Assembly: GCA_030278955.1 (NCBI GenBank)
Contig: JAOANR010000006.1
Location: forward strand, 13,551,974 to 13,615,973
Length of the DNA stretch: 64,000 nt
Source: Hygrophila difformis
Taxonomy: Eukaryota > Streptophyta > Magnoliopsida > Lamiales > Acanthaceae
Direction of reading: 5' to 3'
Numbering within the stretch: the stretch's first letter is position 1; the number at the start of each line of letters is the position of its first letter. A program made the translations under genes and the position numbers. This document shows positions 47,458 through 58,583 of this stretch, piece after piece. The notes beneath the pieces are model-generated. The model made no database searches. It was not told where the DNA came from and saw only the letters and a program-made list of their open reading frames with translations.

Positions 47458-50058
47458 TGTAATACCCGAGAATTTTCCAACATAAAATAAAACAATAATT
47501 AAATAAATAAATAATAAATGAAATAAATACTATAAATAAATAAACAAATCCAGCAAATAAAAGAAATAAATAAAGATAAGGAAATGAGAAATGAGATTTT
47601 TACTTAAAAAGGAATTAAAGGAATTTAATTCAATAAAAGGATGGATAAATGGTACACCAAAACCCGACACTAATGAACTCGAGTATTCGAGTCCAAAAGA
47701 TCCAATTAGACTGGGAATAAAATTAGAGAGAAAGTATGAACCCGAATATACCCCGGGAATCGGAATTCGGGAGCATAGAGGGATAGAAACCCGAAAGAGA
47801 GGCGGAAAAGCACGACGGATCGCACGACCCGCCCGGACCGAAGTCCAGGCGAAGTCGGCGCGGTGGCCGCGCGGTAAAGGAGGTTCAGCGCGCCACGACC
47901 GCGCCACCCCACAGATTCGTTTGTTGCGTGAATCTCTCACCCGAACGCGGATTTTTCGACTTTCGGTTGAACATCTCTCGACTCCAGACCTTTAGGTCGG
48001 TTGTGGACGCCCTAGGGATTGAGAATTCTATAAATAAGCCCCTTGGGAGCCCCGAACAAGTTTACAAAACCCTACAACATTCTATACGTTCGAAACCCTA
48101 AATCCGGAGTCGTCGGAGGCACGAAACCAAGACGAACGCTGTTGGACGAGTTTCTCTACAGATCTCCATAGTCGTGGTAAGTCTCGGTCCAATCTTTATT
48201 CAATAAACGATTCGAAAACGAATCCTAATCATCTCCTTTTTCTTTCTACACCCCGTATCGAATCTAGATCGTAGAACCCGACGAACGGAGAGGAGAAACG
48301 GTGATCTGGAAGCCACGCCTCCGAACTAAACATCCCCGACGTTCATAGACGCTGTAAGTTAACCTTACATGGTTTTGGGAGATTTTAAAACATTCGAAAC
48401 CTAAAAGATTTGACAAGAACCATAAATCTGTCCACTTTTGTTTTCTACCGACGCAACAGATTTGTTGAATTTTTCCGACCTTTAAAACGAACTCAAACGG
48501 AAAAACGTAAAACACGAAAAACGTTCCTAAGACTTAGACCTAGCTACTGTAAAAATTTGGGAATTTTTGGAGTTGATTTGATATGTGAAAACCCGTTGAA
48601 ACCGAACTGTGGGAATCTAGATCTTGAAATCTTGGACAGAACTTAGGAATGATCTTGATCACGTTTTTGACATAGGATCTAGGCTGTTTTAGATCTTTGG
48701 CCGAACATGAAAGTTGTAGATAAATGTCTTAAGATGATCCCTGTCAAATTTCATTAAATTTGGAGTTGAATTGATATGGTAGAAATTGAAATCTTTGAAC
48801 TGTGATGTATTAAACTCGGACAGATTTCTTCTTATGCGAAAATTGGTGATTTTGACCTACTTAGGTATCTCGGATTGAAAAAGTTAAAACACGAAAGATG
48901 TAGATCTTGATGTTTCCGAGTCAGATATGAAATTTTGGAATTTTTGGAATTAAATCTGATTTTAGACGAATTTTGGAGTAAACTGTGATTTACCGAAACG
49001 AAATCTTGGAATCTTGTTGAAACATGGAATTAACCTTTAGGGTTGAAACGAATTGAGATATTATTTCTAAATTAATACATTGGAAGGCAAATTTTAAAAA
49101 CTAAATCCCCTTACAAACTTGATAAATTAAAATTAGGGGTGAGTGCTCTGCAGGGTGCCCCCTAACGATTCACTTCGTGCCGTAATGGACGATGGTGACC
49201 CCGCGCGCTAAATTTGAGATATGGATTGCCTATATGGCGAAACTTAGAGCCTACACTCTCGTGAATATCCGTATGGGTTTCCCGAGGCTCCGGAGTGGTA
49301 CTGGGTATGGCTGATACGGCTGCGGCCGCCGGGCTACCGGCTAAACTTGTTGACATCGCGATTTTTATCGTGAAACTTTGAAATACCAAATCGGGAATGT
49401 AATGGGGATTCTAAAGTAAATTAAACTAGATTAAATGATATTGTTGTCCAATTAAATTATTTAAATGCTTTATTTAAATGATGGCTTTTATGATTAAATC
49501 ATGTGATATGTGTTATTAAATAGAGCCCTGAGATAAAGTATGCTATTGGATAGTTGATTAGATTAAATTAAATATTATGTTATTATCATGCTTTTGTTAA
49601 ATTACTAAATTTATGGCTTTTAAACCCTACGATCATGCATGTGTTAACTTACTCAGCAATTTTGCTGACCAAAACCATTTTTATTCCTTTCTTTACAGAA
49701 TATGTGGAATGAGCATGTGTGAGCACGAATCATGCATGGGATTTTGGGGATTGTTATTTTGCTTTTAAATTTCGCACTTAGACTATATTATGAACGGGCC
49801 TGTTTAACCCGTGTTTTGGCCATGTCGGCCCTTTTTATATTTTCCGTTGCGATACTGTACTAAACTAAATATTTCCGCTGCGCTATGCTATTATTATTTT
49901 CGTATTGTATTGTATGGGCTATTTTGAATGCTTTAAATGGTTTAAATACTGCAATACCTAGCCATGCATCTCTTTAGTAAGCTCGGAGAAACCGTGTCTT
50001 ACTAGGGAGATGTGGCGGTGACATCCCGACCTGGGTGACCAAAAACCGGGGTGTTACA
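47458..50058 (+). repeat. 5' LTR of the gypsy element (2.6 kb)
   Basis: Begins TGTAATACCCGAG and ends GGGTGTTACA. TATAAATA at 48029-48036 is the likely promoter. The ORFs at 47530-47995 recur in the other LTR and are not genes. Confidence 0.92.
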
Positions 50059-50061
50059 AGT

Positions 50062-50073
50062 TGGTATCAGAGC
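50062..50073 (+). other. Primer-binding site (tRNA-iMet)
   Basis: TGGTATCAGAGC, complementary to the 3' end of initiator tRNA-Met, three bases after the 5' LTR. Confidence 0.9.
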
Positions 50074-50274
50074 CCGGCTATTTTTAAACTATTATTTTTA
50101 AACCATTATTATTTTTAAACTACTATTAATATTTTGATTATTATTTTAAATTTTAAATTATTATTTCCATGGAGAAATTTTTTTTAAAAACCCATGGGAA
50201 AAATATATATGGTGCATTAAATTATTATTGGGGGGAAATATCATTTGCATATGCATGTTGCATCTCTGCTATGA

Positions 50275-50405
50275 ACTTAGAATCTTGGAAACTTGAACTT
50301 AGAATCTTTGCGAAACTTGAACTTAGCATCTTGGCGAGACTTGAACTTAGAATCTTGGAAACTCGAACCTAGAATCTTGGCGAATTGAACTTAGAATCTT
50401 GGCGA
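50275..50405 (+). repeat. Tandem ~28-bp repeat in the gypsy leader
   Basis: Five to six units based on GAACTTAGAATCTTGG-CGA/AAACTT between the primer site and the small ORF. Units differ by single bases and small length changes. Confidence 0.75.
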
Positions 50406-50435
50406 ATATTAACTTAGGTCTCTTGCTTGCGCTAG

Positions 50436-50771
50436 ATGGCTAGTCAAGACATGATGCAGTTGATGGTCAGGATGATGAGTGTTCATCTCGATTCCCACCA
50501 GACCCTAGAGCAGATGAAGTACCGTATGGTTCAATTGGAGGCCAATTTACATCACATGGGCAACTTGAGAGAGGCGGATCATCACCGCATAAACCAACTC
50601 GAGCGCCAAGTCCAAACCCTCACTACACAAAACTTAATACTAAAGGAATACATCGATGCCCACGGGCAAGACTTAAACACTATCTTTGACGACCTACTAC
50701 CGCCGAGTTCGGAGGAGGAAGATCCGGAGGAAGATCCTGCTACCCCACCGGGAGACGTCATGAGGCACTAG
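50436..50771 (+). CDS. Small ORF upstream of gag (111 aa, coiled-coil-like)
   Basis: An ATG-initiated frame of 111 codons between the primer site and gag. Residues about 15-85 have spaced Leu/Met/Ile (LEQMKYRMVQLEANL, INQLERQVQTLTTQN) suggesting a coiled coil. Residues about 86-111 are acidic and Pro-rich (SSEEEDPEEDP). It is not part of the usual chromovirus gag-pol layout and no family was recognised. It could be an accessory protein or a captured sequence. It ends about 260 bases before the gag ATG. Confidence 0.5.
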   Translation: MASQDMMQLMVRMMSVHLDSHQTLEQMKYRMVQLEANLHHMGNLREADHHRINQLERQVQTLTTQNLILKEYIDAHGQDLNTIFDDLLPPSSEEEDPEEDPATPPGDVMRH

Positions 50772-51031
50772 AGATTCTATTGTTAGACATTGTTTTGCTA
50801 GAAAAATATTTCTACTTTTGTACTAAAATTTCTTTTGAGGAAATAAAATGCTCGATTTATTTTTAAATCAAAACAAAACAAAACAAAATAAAATAAAACC
50901 CCGAAGCATGCGATGCTTCTTAATTCAAACAAAGCGCCACGTGCTAATGGCAATACAAATATACATTTATATAAGTCGCTTAGACTATATACCAAATTCA
51001 CAAGGTCCTAATCTATCCTATTTGTACCAGA

Positions 51032-52285
51032 ATGGCACCCAGAGGAAGAGGAAGAGGCAGAGCCCAACCCGCTCCCCAAACCACTACTGAAACACCTATT
51101 GAAACACCACCAAACATCACTGAACCAAACCAACCTGATGAGGAACAGCCCCAAGGTGCGCAGGACGCCCCCGCACCGAACAATGTGGGCGATCGTCTTA
51201 GGACGATAGAGGAAGTGTTGATTGCGCTCGGAAACGCGCAAGTCAACCAGGGTCAAGCTGCGGCGGTACCTCCGCCCCAAGCTCGCCCTAACTACCTGGC
51301 GATGGTGAATCCCTACCAGCCGCCCCACTATGCTGGTGAGGAGGATCCAGCTAAACTGGAGGAATGGATCCGGACTTTTGACAAGCTGCTAGGAGCGGTC
51401 AAATGTCCGGAAGGAGAGATGGTACATGTCGCTTCATACTATTTGGGAGGCGAAGCTGATGACTGGTGGCAAGCAACGCAAGCCAAACTGACCGAAGATG
51501 ACGAGCCTTACTCGTGGATGGAGATGATGGAACTACTCAGGGATCGATTCTATCCCTTGAGTACCAAAGCTGCCATGTACGAAGAATTCCTGTCACTGAA
51601 GCAAGGAAGCCAAACGGTGCAAGAATACTACACCCGCTTCAAGGAGCTGGTGAGGTTCGCACCAAGGCTAGTGCCTACTGATGCGGAAAAGGCACAGAAG
51701 TTCGAGATGGGACTGAACCTGTCTGTGCGCGAGGTGATCGCGGGGGTACACTACCCCGATTTGCAAGCCGTATACGATCGCGCTGTGGCGGTAGCACGCG
51801 TGCAGCAGCTGAAAAGGAGGGTGAGTGGGGAGTCCAGCAGGGGTCCTCAAGACAAGAGAAGTCGAGATTCACGAAACGAGAACAACACTGGAAGGAACGA
51901 GCAGCGCAGAGGGTCGAATAGGCCCCAACAAACCAACACTGGGAGGAGGTTCAATCAAGAAGATCCGGTACCGCCTTGCCCGCGATGTGGACGACCACAT
52001 CTGGCAAGGGGATGTCCGCAACAAGGCGCTTGTTACCGATGCGGTCGAATGGGTCACGTTCGACGGGAATGCCGAACTAGGCTCGAGAACATAACAAAGA
52101 GGGACGACTTAGTCGCGGGGCAAGAACAGCCTCAAAACCAAAACGGGCGAAACGACAATAACCAAGGGTACCGACCCCCTCAAAATAGGCCGCAAAACCA
52201 GAACCAGAACCAACGACCTCCGCCCCCGCAGAATCAAAACCAACAGCAAAACCAGCAGCAGAACGCGAATCAACAGTGCAACTAA
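51032..52285 (+). CDS. Gypsy gag (nucleocapsid), 417 aa
   Basis: Retrotransposon gag: builds the virus-like particle and packages RNA. The N-terminus is Arg/Gly-rich and Pro-rich. The capsid-like domain lies about 85-265 (YAGEEDPAKLEEWIRTFDK, GEADDWW, FYPLSTK, QTVQEYYTRFKEL). A zinc knuckle CYRCGRMGHVRREC lies at about 334-347, preceded by a second, shortened Cys/His cluster CPRCGRPHLARGC. The C-terminus is a Gln/Asn repeat. The ORF ends in TAA, and pol continues in the same frame. Confidence 0.9.
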   Translation: MAPRGRGRGRAQPAPQTTTETPIETPPNITEPNQPDEEQPQGAQDAPAPNNVGDRLRTIEEVLIALGNAQVNQGQAAAVPPPQARPNYLAMVNPYQPPHYAGEEDPAKLEEWIRTFDKLLGAVKCPEGEMVHVASYYLGGEADDWWQATQAKLTEDDEPYSWMEMMELLRDRFYPLSTKAAMYEEFLSLKQGSQTVQEYYTRFKELVRFAPRLVPTDAEKAQKFEMGLNLSVREVIAGVHYPDLQAVYDRAVAVARVQQLKRRVSGESSRGPQDKRSRDSRNENNTGRNEQRRGSNRPQQTNTGRRFNQEDPVPPCPRCGRPHLARGCPQQGACYRCGRMGHVRRECRTRLENITKRDDLVAGQEQPQNQNGRNDNNQGYRPPQNRPQNQNQNQRPPPPQNQNQQQNQQQNANQQCN

Positions 52286-52294
52286 GGACGCCCT

Positions 52295-53512
52295 GTGGGG
52301 AGGCTCAATGTGGTAAACCAAGCGGACGTGCCTGCGCAAGGAGAGGTGATGGCAGGTACATTTCACGTTTTGAATACGCCCCTTAGAATTCTATTTGATT
52401 CTGGAGCTAGTTGCTCAATTATTGCATCAAGGATAGTGCCTGAGTTAGATCTACCTAAGTGCGAGAGAATTAGCTTAGGAATTCAATTGCCTTCTGGGGA
52501 AGTAGTGTCTTGCTCTAAACGATATAACAGAATTCCTATAGTGATAAAGAACGTAGAATTCTTCGCGAACTTGGTAGAATTTAACTTAAGAGACTTTGAC
52601 ATCATACTGGGGATGGATTGGCTATCCCAGTATAAAGCGGTGATCGAATGCCAAAAGCAAAAGATCACCTTGTCAAAAAGTAGGGGAAAGAGAGTTATCT
52701 TTTACTCTCAGCCCCCTAAGAAAAGTAACAAAATCGTTAGTGCACTTAAACTAAGTAACTTGATGCGTAAGGGGTATGAACTATATGCGTGCTATGTGCA
52801 CAACCTTGAGGCGGAAGGAAACAAGGTTGATAGCATACCAGTAGTAAGAGAATACCCGGACGTGTTCCCTGAAGACGTTCCGGGCATGCCACCTGAGAGA
52901 GATCTTGAATTCACGATAGATCTCATTCCGGGGACAGAGCCTGTCTCAAAAGCTCCGTACCGGATGACACCACTGGAAATGAAGGAGTTAAAGGAACAAC
53001 TCGAGGAGCTATTGGGAAAAGGTTACATAAGACCGAGTACGTCCCCTTGGGGAGCACCGGTTTTGTTTGTCAAGAAGAAAGACGGAGGACTACGTCTTTG
53101 CATAGATTACCGAGGACTAAACCAAGTGACCATTAAGAATAAATACCCCCTACCGAGAATAGAGGATCTGTTTGATCAACTGAAGGGAGCTTCAGTATTC
53201 TCGAAGATCGATTTGCGATCTGGGTATCATCAATTGAGGATCGCCGAGAAGGACATTCCAAAAACGGCGTTTCGAACACGATATGGCCATTACGAGTTCA
53301 CAGTGTTATCCTTTGGGTTAAAAAATGCTCCGGCCATGTTCATGAATCTCATGAACAACGTGTTCCGAGAATTGTTAAGACCAGTGTGTCGTAGTGTTCA
53401 TCGACGACATCCTGATCTACTCGAAGAGCGAGGAGGAGCATGCAAAACACTTACATCAAGTGTTAGAAATCTTGCGAAGAAATCAGCTATACGGCAAGCT
53501 GTCGAAATGTGA
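52295..53512 (+). CDS. Gypsy pol, first part: protease and most of reverse transcriptase
   Basis: This frame is the same as gag, separated by one TAA at 52283-52285; it has no ATG near its start, so the start given is arbitrary. Aspartic protease motif DSGAS is near residue 35 and ILGMDWL near 104. Reverse transcriptase blocks [31 protein letters not shown] and [10 protein letters not shown] follow. The true frame breaks at about 53381-53394, just before the catalytic FIDD box, by a one-base loss. The last 35-40 codons to 53512 are therefore out of frame. Confidence 0.88.
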   Translation: MGRLNVVNQADVPAQGEVMAGTFHVLNTPLRILFDSGASCSIIASRIVPELDLPKCERISLGIQLPSGEVVSCSKRYNRIPIVIKNVEFFANLVEFNLRDFDIILGMDWLSQYKAVIECQKQKITLSKSRGKRVIFYSQPPKKSNKIVSALKLSNLMRKGYELYACYVHNLEAEGNKVDSIPVVREYPDVFPEDVPGMPPERDLEFTIDLIPGTEPVSKAPYRMTPLEMKELKEQLEELLGKGYIRPSTSPWGAPVLFVKKKDGGLRLCIDYRGLNQVTIKNKYPLPRIEDLFDQLKGASVFSKIDLRSGYHQLRIAEKDIPKTAFRTRYGHYEFTVLSFGLKNAPAMFMNLMNNVFRELLRPVCRSVHRRHPDLLEERGGACKTLTSSVRNLAKKSAIRQAVEM

Positions 53513-55763
53513 CTTCTGGCTGAAAGAAGTGGCATTCCTCGGACACATAGTATCCGCTGATGGAGTATCAGTGGATCCGGCAAAAGTCTCTGCCGTAACT
53601 GGATGGGCAACTCCGAAAAGTCCAACGGAAATAAGGAGTTTCCTTGGATTAGCCGGATATTATAGACGATTTGTGAAGGACTTTTCAAGGATTGCACGTC
53701 CTTTGACCCAGCTGCTTAAGAAAGGAGCAAAATACGAGTGGACCGAAGCATGTGAGACATCGTTTCAAGAGCTGAAGAAACGATTCACAACCACACCCGT
53801 ATTAACACTACCATCAGAGAATGGTGACTTCGAAGTATATAGCGATGCTTCGAAGGAAGGTTTAGGTTGTGTTTTTATGCAAGACTCGAGAGTCGTAGCC
53901 TATGCATCACGCCAACTAAAACCTCACGAAGAAAATTATCCGACACATGACCTGGAGTTAGCAGCGGTCGTTTTCGCTCTAAAGATATGGAGACATTATC
54001 TTTATGGGCGGAAGTGTCGTATGTTCACCGACCACAAGAGCTTGAAATATATATTCACTCAGAAGGAGTTGAATTTGAGACAGCGAAGGTGGTTGGAACT
54101 TATTAAGGACTACGATTTAGAGATAGCATACCACGAGGGGAAGGCGAATGTGGTAGCCGATGCCCTAAGTCGGAAAACCCAACACGTGACAAACTCGTTG
54201 GTAATTCCGCCGGCATTGTACATGGATTTGGCAAGATTGGAGTTAGAACTTGTGCATCCTGGCACAGTGAGAGAAACGGTCAATGCCATGGTCGTAGAAA
54301 CTCCAATATTGGACGAGATTCGACTCGCTCAACCGGGCGATCCGAAACTCGAGAAGATAAAGGGGTATATTGCCGAGGGAAAGGCAGTAGGATTTGCTGT
54401 CCACGAGGATGGAAGCATCCGTTTTAAAGGTAGATGGTGTGTGCCTCTTAAATGTGCCGAGTTGAAGCAAAGGTTGATGGAGGAAGGGCACAACACGCCA
54501 TATTCCGTACATCCCGGAGGTGACAAGCTATACAAAGATCTGAAGAAGATCTATTGGTGGCCGGGAATGAAGAAGGAAGTGGCAAATTTTGTGGCAAGAT
54601 GTCTCACCTGCCAAAAGGTTAAGGCAGTGCGACATAAACCCTTAGGATTGATGCAACCACTAGAGATCCCAAGTTGGAAGTGGGATAGCATCTCAATGGA
54701 CTTTGTCTCGGGATTACCCCGATCACCTAAAGGCCTGAACAAGATTTGGGTGATTGTGGATAGGCTAACGAAGACAGCCATATTTATCCCAATGAAAGAC
54801 ACGTGGACTATGGACCAATTGGCCCGAGCCTACATTGATAACGTGGTACGACGACATGGAGTACCACACGATATCATTTCCGATAGAGACAGTAGATTTG
54901 TCTCTCATTTCTGGACGGAGTTACAAAAAGCTCTCGGTACTCAAATCAAAATGAGCACCGCATTCCACCCGATGACGGATGGTCAAACCGAGAGAACAAT
55001 CCAAACACTAGAAGACATGCTGAGAGCATACGTGTTGGAATTCAAAGGAAATTGGGAATCTCATTTACCCTTGATTGAGTTTTCCTATAATAATAGTTAC
55101 CATGCTAGTATCGGCATGACACCTTTCGAGGCATTGTATGGACGAAAGTGCCGAAGCCCTTTGAGCTGGGAAGAAAACGATAAGTCCGTGGTAGTGGGAC
55201 CACAATTTATCGAAGACATGGCTCAACAAATCAAAGTGATTCAATGGAAGATGAAAGCCGCTCAAGACCGTCAAAAGAGTTATGCCGACGTGAGACGACG
55301 AGACCTAGAATTTCAAGTGGGAGATAAGGTCATGCTAAAGATATCACCCATGAAGGGGGTGATGCGCTTTGGCAAACGAGGGAAGTTAAGTCCTCGATAC
55401 ATAGGACCTTACGAGATTCTAGAACGAGTCGGAACTCTAGCCTACCGATTGGCTTTACCGCCACATTTAGATCGAGTTCATAATGTCTTCCATGTCTCGC
55501 AACTAAAGAAGTATGTGCCGGACCCGACACATGTACTTCAACCGGAGATAATTGAGCTCGATGAAGATTTGACTTATGAGGAAGTCCCAGTGCGTATTCT
55601 TGATACTAAGGAACGAGTAACGAGGAACAAAACCATCAAAATGATCAAGGTTCTTTGGTCAAATCACGAAAGTGAGACGGCAACTTGGGAAGTAGAATCC
55701 GATATGAGGGAACGATACCCGACACTGTTCCAAACCGATTCCGACACAGTTATGGGGACATAA
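53394..55763 (+). CDS. Gypsy pol, second part: RT end, RNase H, integrase, chromodomain-like tail
   Basis: It opens with the FIDD catalytic box of reverse transcriptase, one frame away from the preceding part. RNase H follows with Asp151, Glu188 and Asp213. Integrase has the zinc site His366/His373/Cys403/Cys406 and the catalytic triad Asp436, Asp497, Glu533 (35 residues between the last two). A GPY/F-type module ([10 protein letters not shown]) comes next. The last 60 residues or so ([18 protein letters not shown]) resemble the chromodomain of Tekay-type elements. Stop at 55761-55763. With the frameshift upstream the element could not make a normal pol polyprotein. Confidence 0.92.
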   Translation: MFIDDILIYSKSEEEHAKHLHQVLEILRRNQLYGKLSKCDFWLKEVAFLGHIVSADGVSVDPAKVSAVTGWATPKSPTEIRSFLGLAGYYRRFVKDFSRIARPLTQLLKKGAKYEWTEACETSFQELKKRFTTTPVLTLPSENGDFEVYSDASKEGLGCVFMQDSRVVAYASRQLKPHEENYPTHDLELAAVVFALKIWRHYLYGRKCRMFTDHKSLKYIFTQKELNLRQRRWLELIKDYDLEIAYHEGKANVVADALSRKTQHVTNSLVIPPALYMDLARLELELVHPGTVRETVNAMVVETPILDEIRLAQPGDPKLEKIKGYIAEGKAVGFAVHEDGSIRFKGRWCVPLKCAELKQRLMEEGHNTPYSVHPGGDKLYKDLKKIYWWPGMKKEVANFVARCLTCQKVKAVRHKPLGLMQPLEIPSWKWDSISMDFVSGLPRSPKGLNKIWVIVDRLTKTAIFIPMKDTWTMDQLARAYIDNVVRRHGVPHDIISDRDSRFVSHFWTELQKALGTQIKMSTAFHPMTDGQTERTIQTLEDMLRAYVLEFKGNWESHLPLIEFSYNNSYHASIGMTPFEALYGRKCRSPLSWEENDKSVVVGPQFIEDMAQQIKVIQWKMKAAQDRQKSYADVRRRDLEFQVGDKVMLKISPMKGVMRFGKRGKLSPRYIGPYEILERVGTLAYRLALPPHLDRVHNVFHVSQLKKYVPDPTHVLQPEIIELDEDLTYEEVPVRILDTKERVTRNKTIKMIKVLWSNHESETATWEVESDMRERYPTLFQTDSDTVMGT

Positions 55764-55992
55764 CTGCAATCTTAAGGGGGAGAGGATGTCATACCCCCTA
55801 ATTTTTTGTGCATTTTTGTAAACTTTTGAACTACGTTATGGCTTGATCCCTTTACCGGGTACGTAGGCAGCTTAGAAGTTTTAATTCTAAGTTCAGTCAC
55901 AACATAATAAAACAAACACAAGACCTTAGCACGAGACGAGAAAAGCCGAAACACAACTTCGAGGACGAAGTTGATTCTTAAGGAGGGTAGAC
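55764..55992 (+). other. 3' end of the gypsy interior with hairpin and two polypurine tracts
   Basis: The tract used, AAGGAGGG at 55980-55987, directly precedes the 3' LTR. A hairpin CAACTTCG-AGGA-CGAAGTTG is at 55954-55973. A second tract AAGGGGGAGAGGA (about 55774-55786) is followed by TGTCATACCCCC, which looks like the start of a different gypsy LTR. Confidence 0.7.
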
Positions 55993-58583
55993 TGTAATAC
56001 CCGAGAATTTTTCAACAAAAAATAAAACAATAATTAAATAAATAAATAATAAATGAAATAAATACTATAAATAAATAAACAAATCCAGCAAATAAAAGAA
56101 ATAAATAAAGATAAGGAAATGAGAAATGAGATTTTTACTTAAAAAGGAATTAAAGGAATTTAATTCAATAAAAGGATGGATAAATGGTACACCAAAACCC
56201 GACACTAATGAACTCGAGTATTCGAGTCCAAAAGATCCAATTAGACTGGGAATAAAATTAGAGAGAAAGTATGAACCCGAATATACCCCGGGAATCGAAA
56301 TTCGGGAGCATAGAGGGATAGAAACCCGAAAGAGAGGCGGAAAAACACGACGGATCGCACGACCCGCCCGGACCGAAGTCCAGGCGAAGTCGGCGCGGTG
56401 GCCGCGCGGTAAAGGAGGTTCAGCGCGCCACGACCGCGCCACCCCACAGATTCGTTTGTTGCGTGAATCTCTCACCCGAACGCGGATTTTTCGACTTTCG
56501 GTTGAACATCTCTCGACTCCAGACCTTTAGGTCGGTTGTGGACGCCCTAGGGATTGAGAATTCTATAAATAAGCCCCTTGGGAGCCCCGAACAAGTTTAC
56601 AAAACCCTACAACATTCTATACGTTCGAAACCCTAAATCCGGAGTCGTCGGAGGCACGAAACCAAGACGAACGCTGTTGGACGAGTTTCTCTACAGATCT
56701 CCATAGTCGTGGTAAGTCTCGGTCCAATCTTTATTCAATAAACGATTCGAAAACGAATCCTAATCATCTCCTTTTTCTTTCTACACCCCGTATCGAATCT
56801 AGATCGTAGAACCCGACGAATGGAGAGGAGAAACGGTGATCTGGAAGCCACGCCTCCGAACTAAACATCCCCGACGTTCATAGACGCTGTAAGTTAACCT
56901 TACATGGTTTTGGGAGATTTTAAAACATTCGAAACCTAAAAGATTTGACAAGAACCATAAATCTGTCCACTTTTGTTTTCTACCGACGCAACAGATTTGT
57001 TGAATTTTTCCGACCTTTAAAACAAACTCAAACGGAAAAACTTAAAACACGAAAAACGTTCCTAAGACTTAGACCTAGCTACTGTAAAAATTTGGGAATT
57101 TTTGGAGTTGATTTGATATGTGAAAACCCGTTGAAACCAAACTGTGGGAATCTAGATCTTGAAATCTTGGACAGAACTTAGGAATGCTCTTGATCACGTT
57201 TTTGACATAGGATCTAGGCTGTTTTAGATCTTTGGCCGAACATGAAAGTTGTAGATAAATGTCTTAAGATGATCCCTGTCAAATTTCATTAAATTTGGAG
57301 TTGAATTGATATGGTAGAAATTGAAATCTTTGAACTGTGATGTATTAAACTCGGACAGATTTCTTCTTATGCGAAAATTGGTGATTTTGACCTACTTAGG
57401 TATCTCGGATTGAAAAAGTTAAAACACGAAAGTTGTAGATCTTGATGTTTCGAGTCAGATATGAAATTTTGGAATTTTTGGAATTAAATCTGATTTTAGA
57501 CGAATTTTGGAGTAAACTGTGATTTACCGAAACGAAATCTTGGAATCTTGTTGAAACATGGAATTAACCTTTAGGGTTGAAACGAATTGAGATATTATTT
57601 CTAAATTAATACATTGGAAGGCAGATTCTAAAAACTAAATCCCCTTACAAACTTGATAAATTAAAATTAGGGGTGAGTGCTCTGCAGGGTGCCCCCTAAC
57701 GATTCACTTCGTGCCGTAATGGACGATGGTGACCCCGCGCGCTAAATTTGAGATATGGATTGCCTATATGGCGAAACTTAGAGCCTACACTCTCGTGAAT
57801 ATCCGTATGGGTTTCCCGAGGCTCCGGAGTGGTACTGGGTATGGCTGATACGGCTGCGGCCGCCGGGCTACCGGCTAAACTTGTTGACATCGCGATTTTT
57901 ATCGTGAAACTTTGAAATACCAAATCGGGAATGTAATGGGGATTCTAAAGTAAATTAAACTAGATTAAATGATATTGTTGTCCAATTAAATTATTTAAAT
58001 GCTTTATTTAAATTATGGCTTTTATGATTAAATCATGTGATATGTGTTATTTAATAGAGCCCTGAGATAAAGTATGCTATTGGATAGTTGATTAGATTAA
58101 ATTAAATATTATGTTATTATCATGCTTTTGTTAAATTACTAAATTTATGGCTTTTAAACCCTACGATCATGCATGTGTTAACTTACTCAGCAATTTTGCT
58201 GACCAAAACCATTTTTATTCCTTTCTTTACAGAATATGTGGAATGAGCATGTGTGAGCACGAATCATGCATGGGATTTTGGGGATTGTTATTTTGCTTTT
58301 AAATTTCGCACTTAGACTATATTATGAACGGGCCTGTTTAACCCGTGTTTTGGCCATGTCGGCCCTTTTTATATTTTCCGCTGCGATACTGTACTAAACT
58401 AAATATTTCCGCTGCGCTATGCTATTATTATTTTCGTATTGTATTGTATGGGCTATTTTGAATGCTTTAAATACTGCAATACCTAGCCTTGCATCTCTTT
58501 AGTAAGCTCGGAGAAACCGTGTCTTACTAGGGAGATGTGGCGGTGACATCCCGACCTGGGTGACCAAAAACCGGGGTGTTACA
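55993..58583 (+). repeat. 3' LTR of the gypsy element (2.6 kb)
   Basis: Starts TGTAATACCCGAG, ends GGGTGTTACA, TATAAATA at 56564-56571. About 99% identical to the 5' LTR by eye, with an 11-bp deletion near 58460. Confidence 0.92.

Larger units (their letters stand above)
47458..58583 (+). mobile_element. Ty3/gypsy retrotransposon, chromovirus-like, nearly complete (11.1 kb)
   Basis: Two 2.6-kb LTRs in direct orientation (TG...CA), a tRNA-Met primer site, a small ORF, gag, protease-reverse transcriptase-RNase H-integrase, a C-terminal chromodomain-like tail and a polypurine tract. The domain order and tail fit the Tekay/Del branch of plant chromoviruses. LTRs differ at roughly 15-20 places by eye plus an 11-bp indel, so the insertion is young. 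No 5-bp duplication is seen: ATCCC precedes it, CAGTA follows. Confidence 0.92.

Noticed and set aside
47530..47995. ORFs of 134-136 codons repeated at 56065-56530
   Set aside because: Part of the gypsy LTRs; no protein family, and the two strands mirror each other.
50798..51001. Minus-strand ORF in the gypsy leader
   Set aside because: Antisense to an AAAACAAAAC-type low-complexity stretch.
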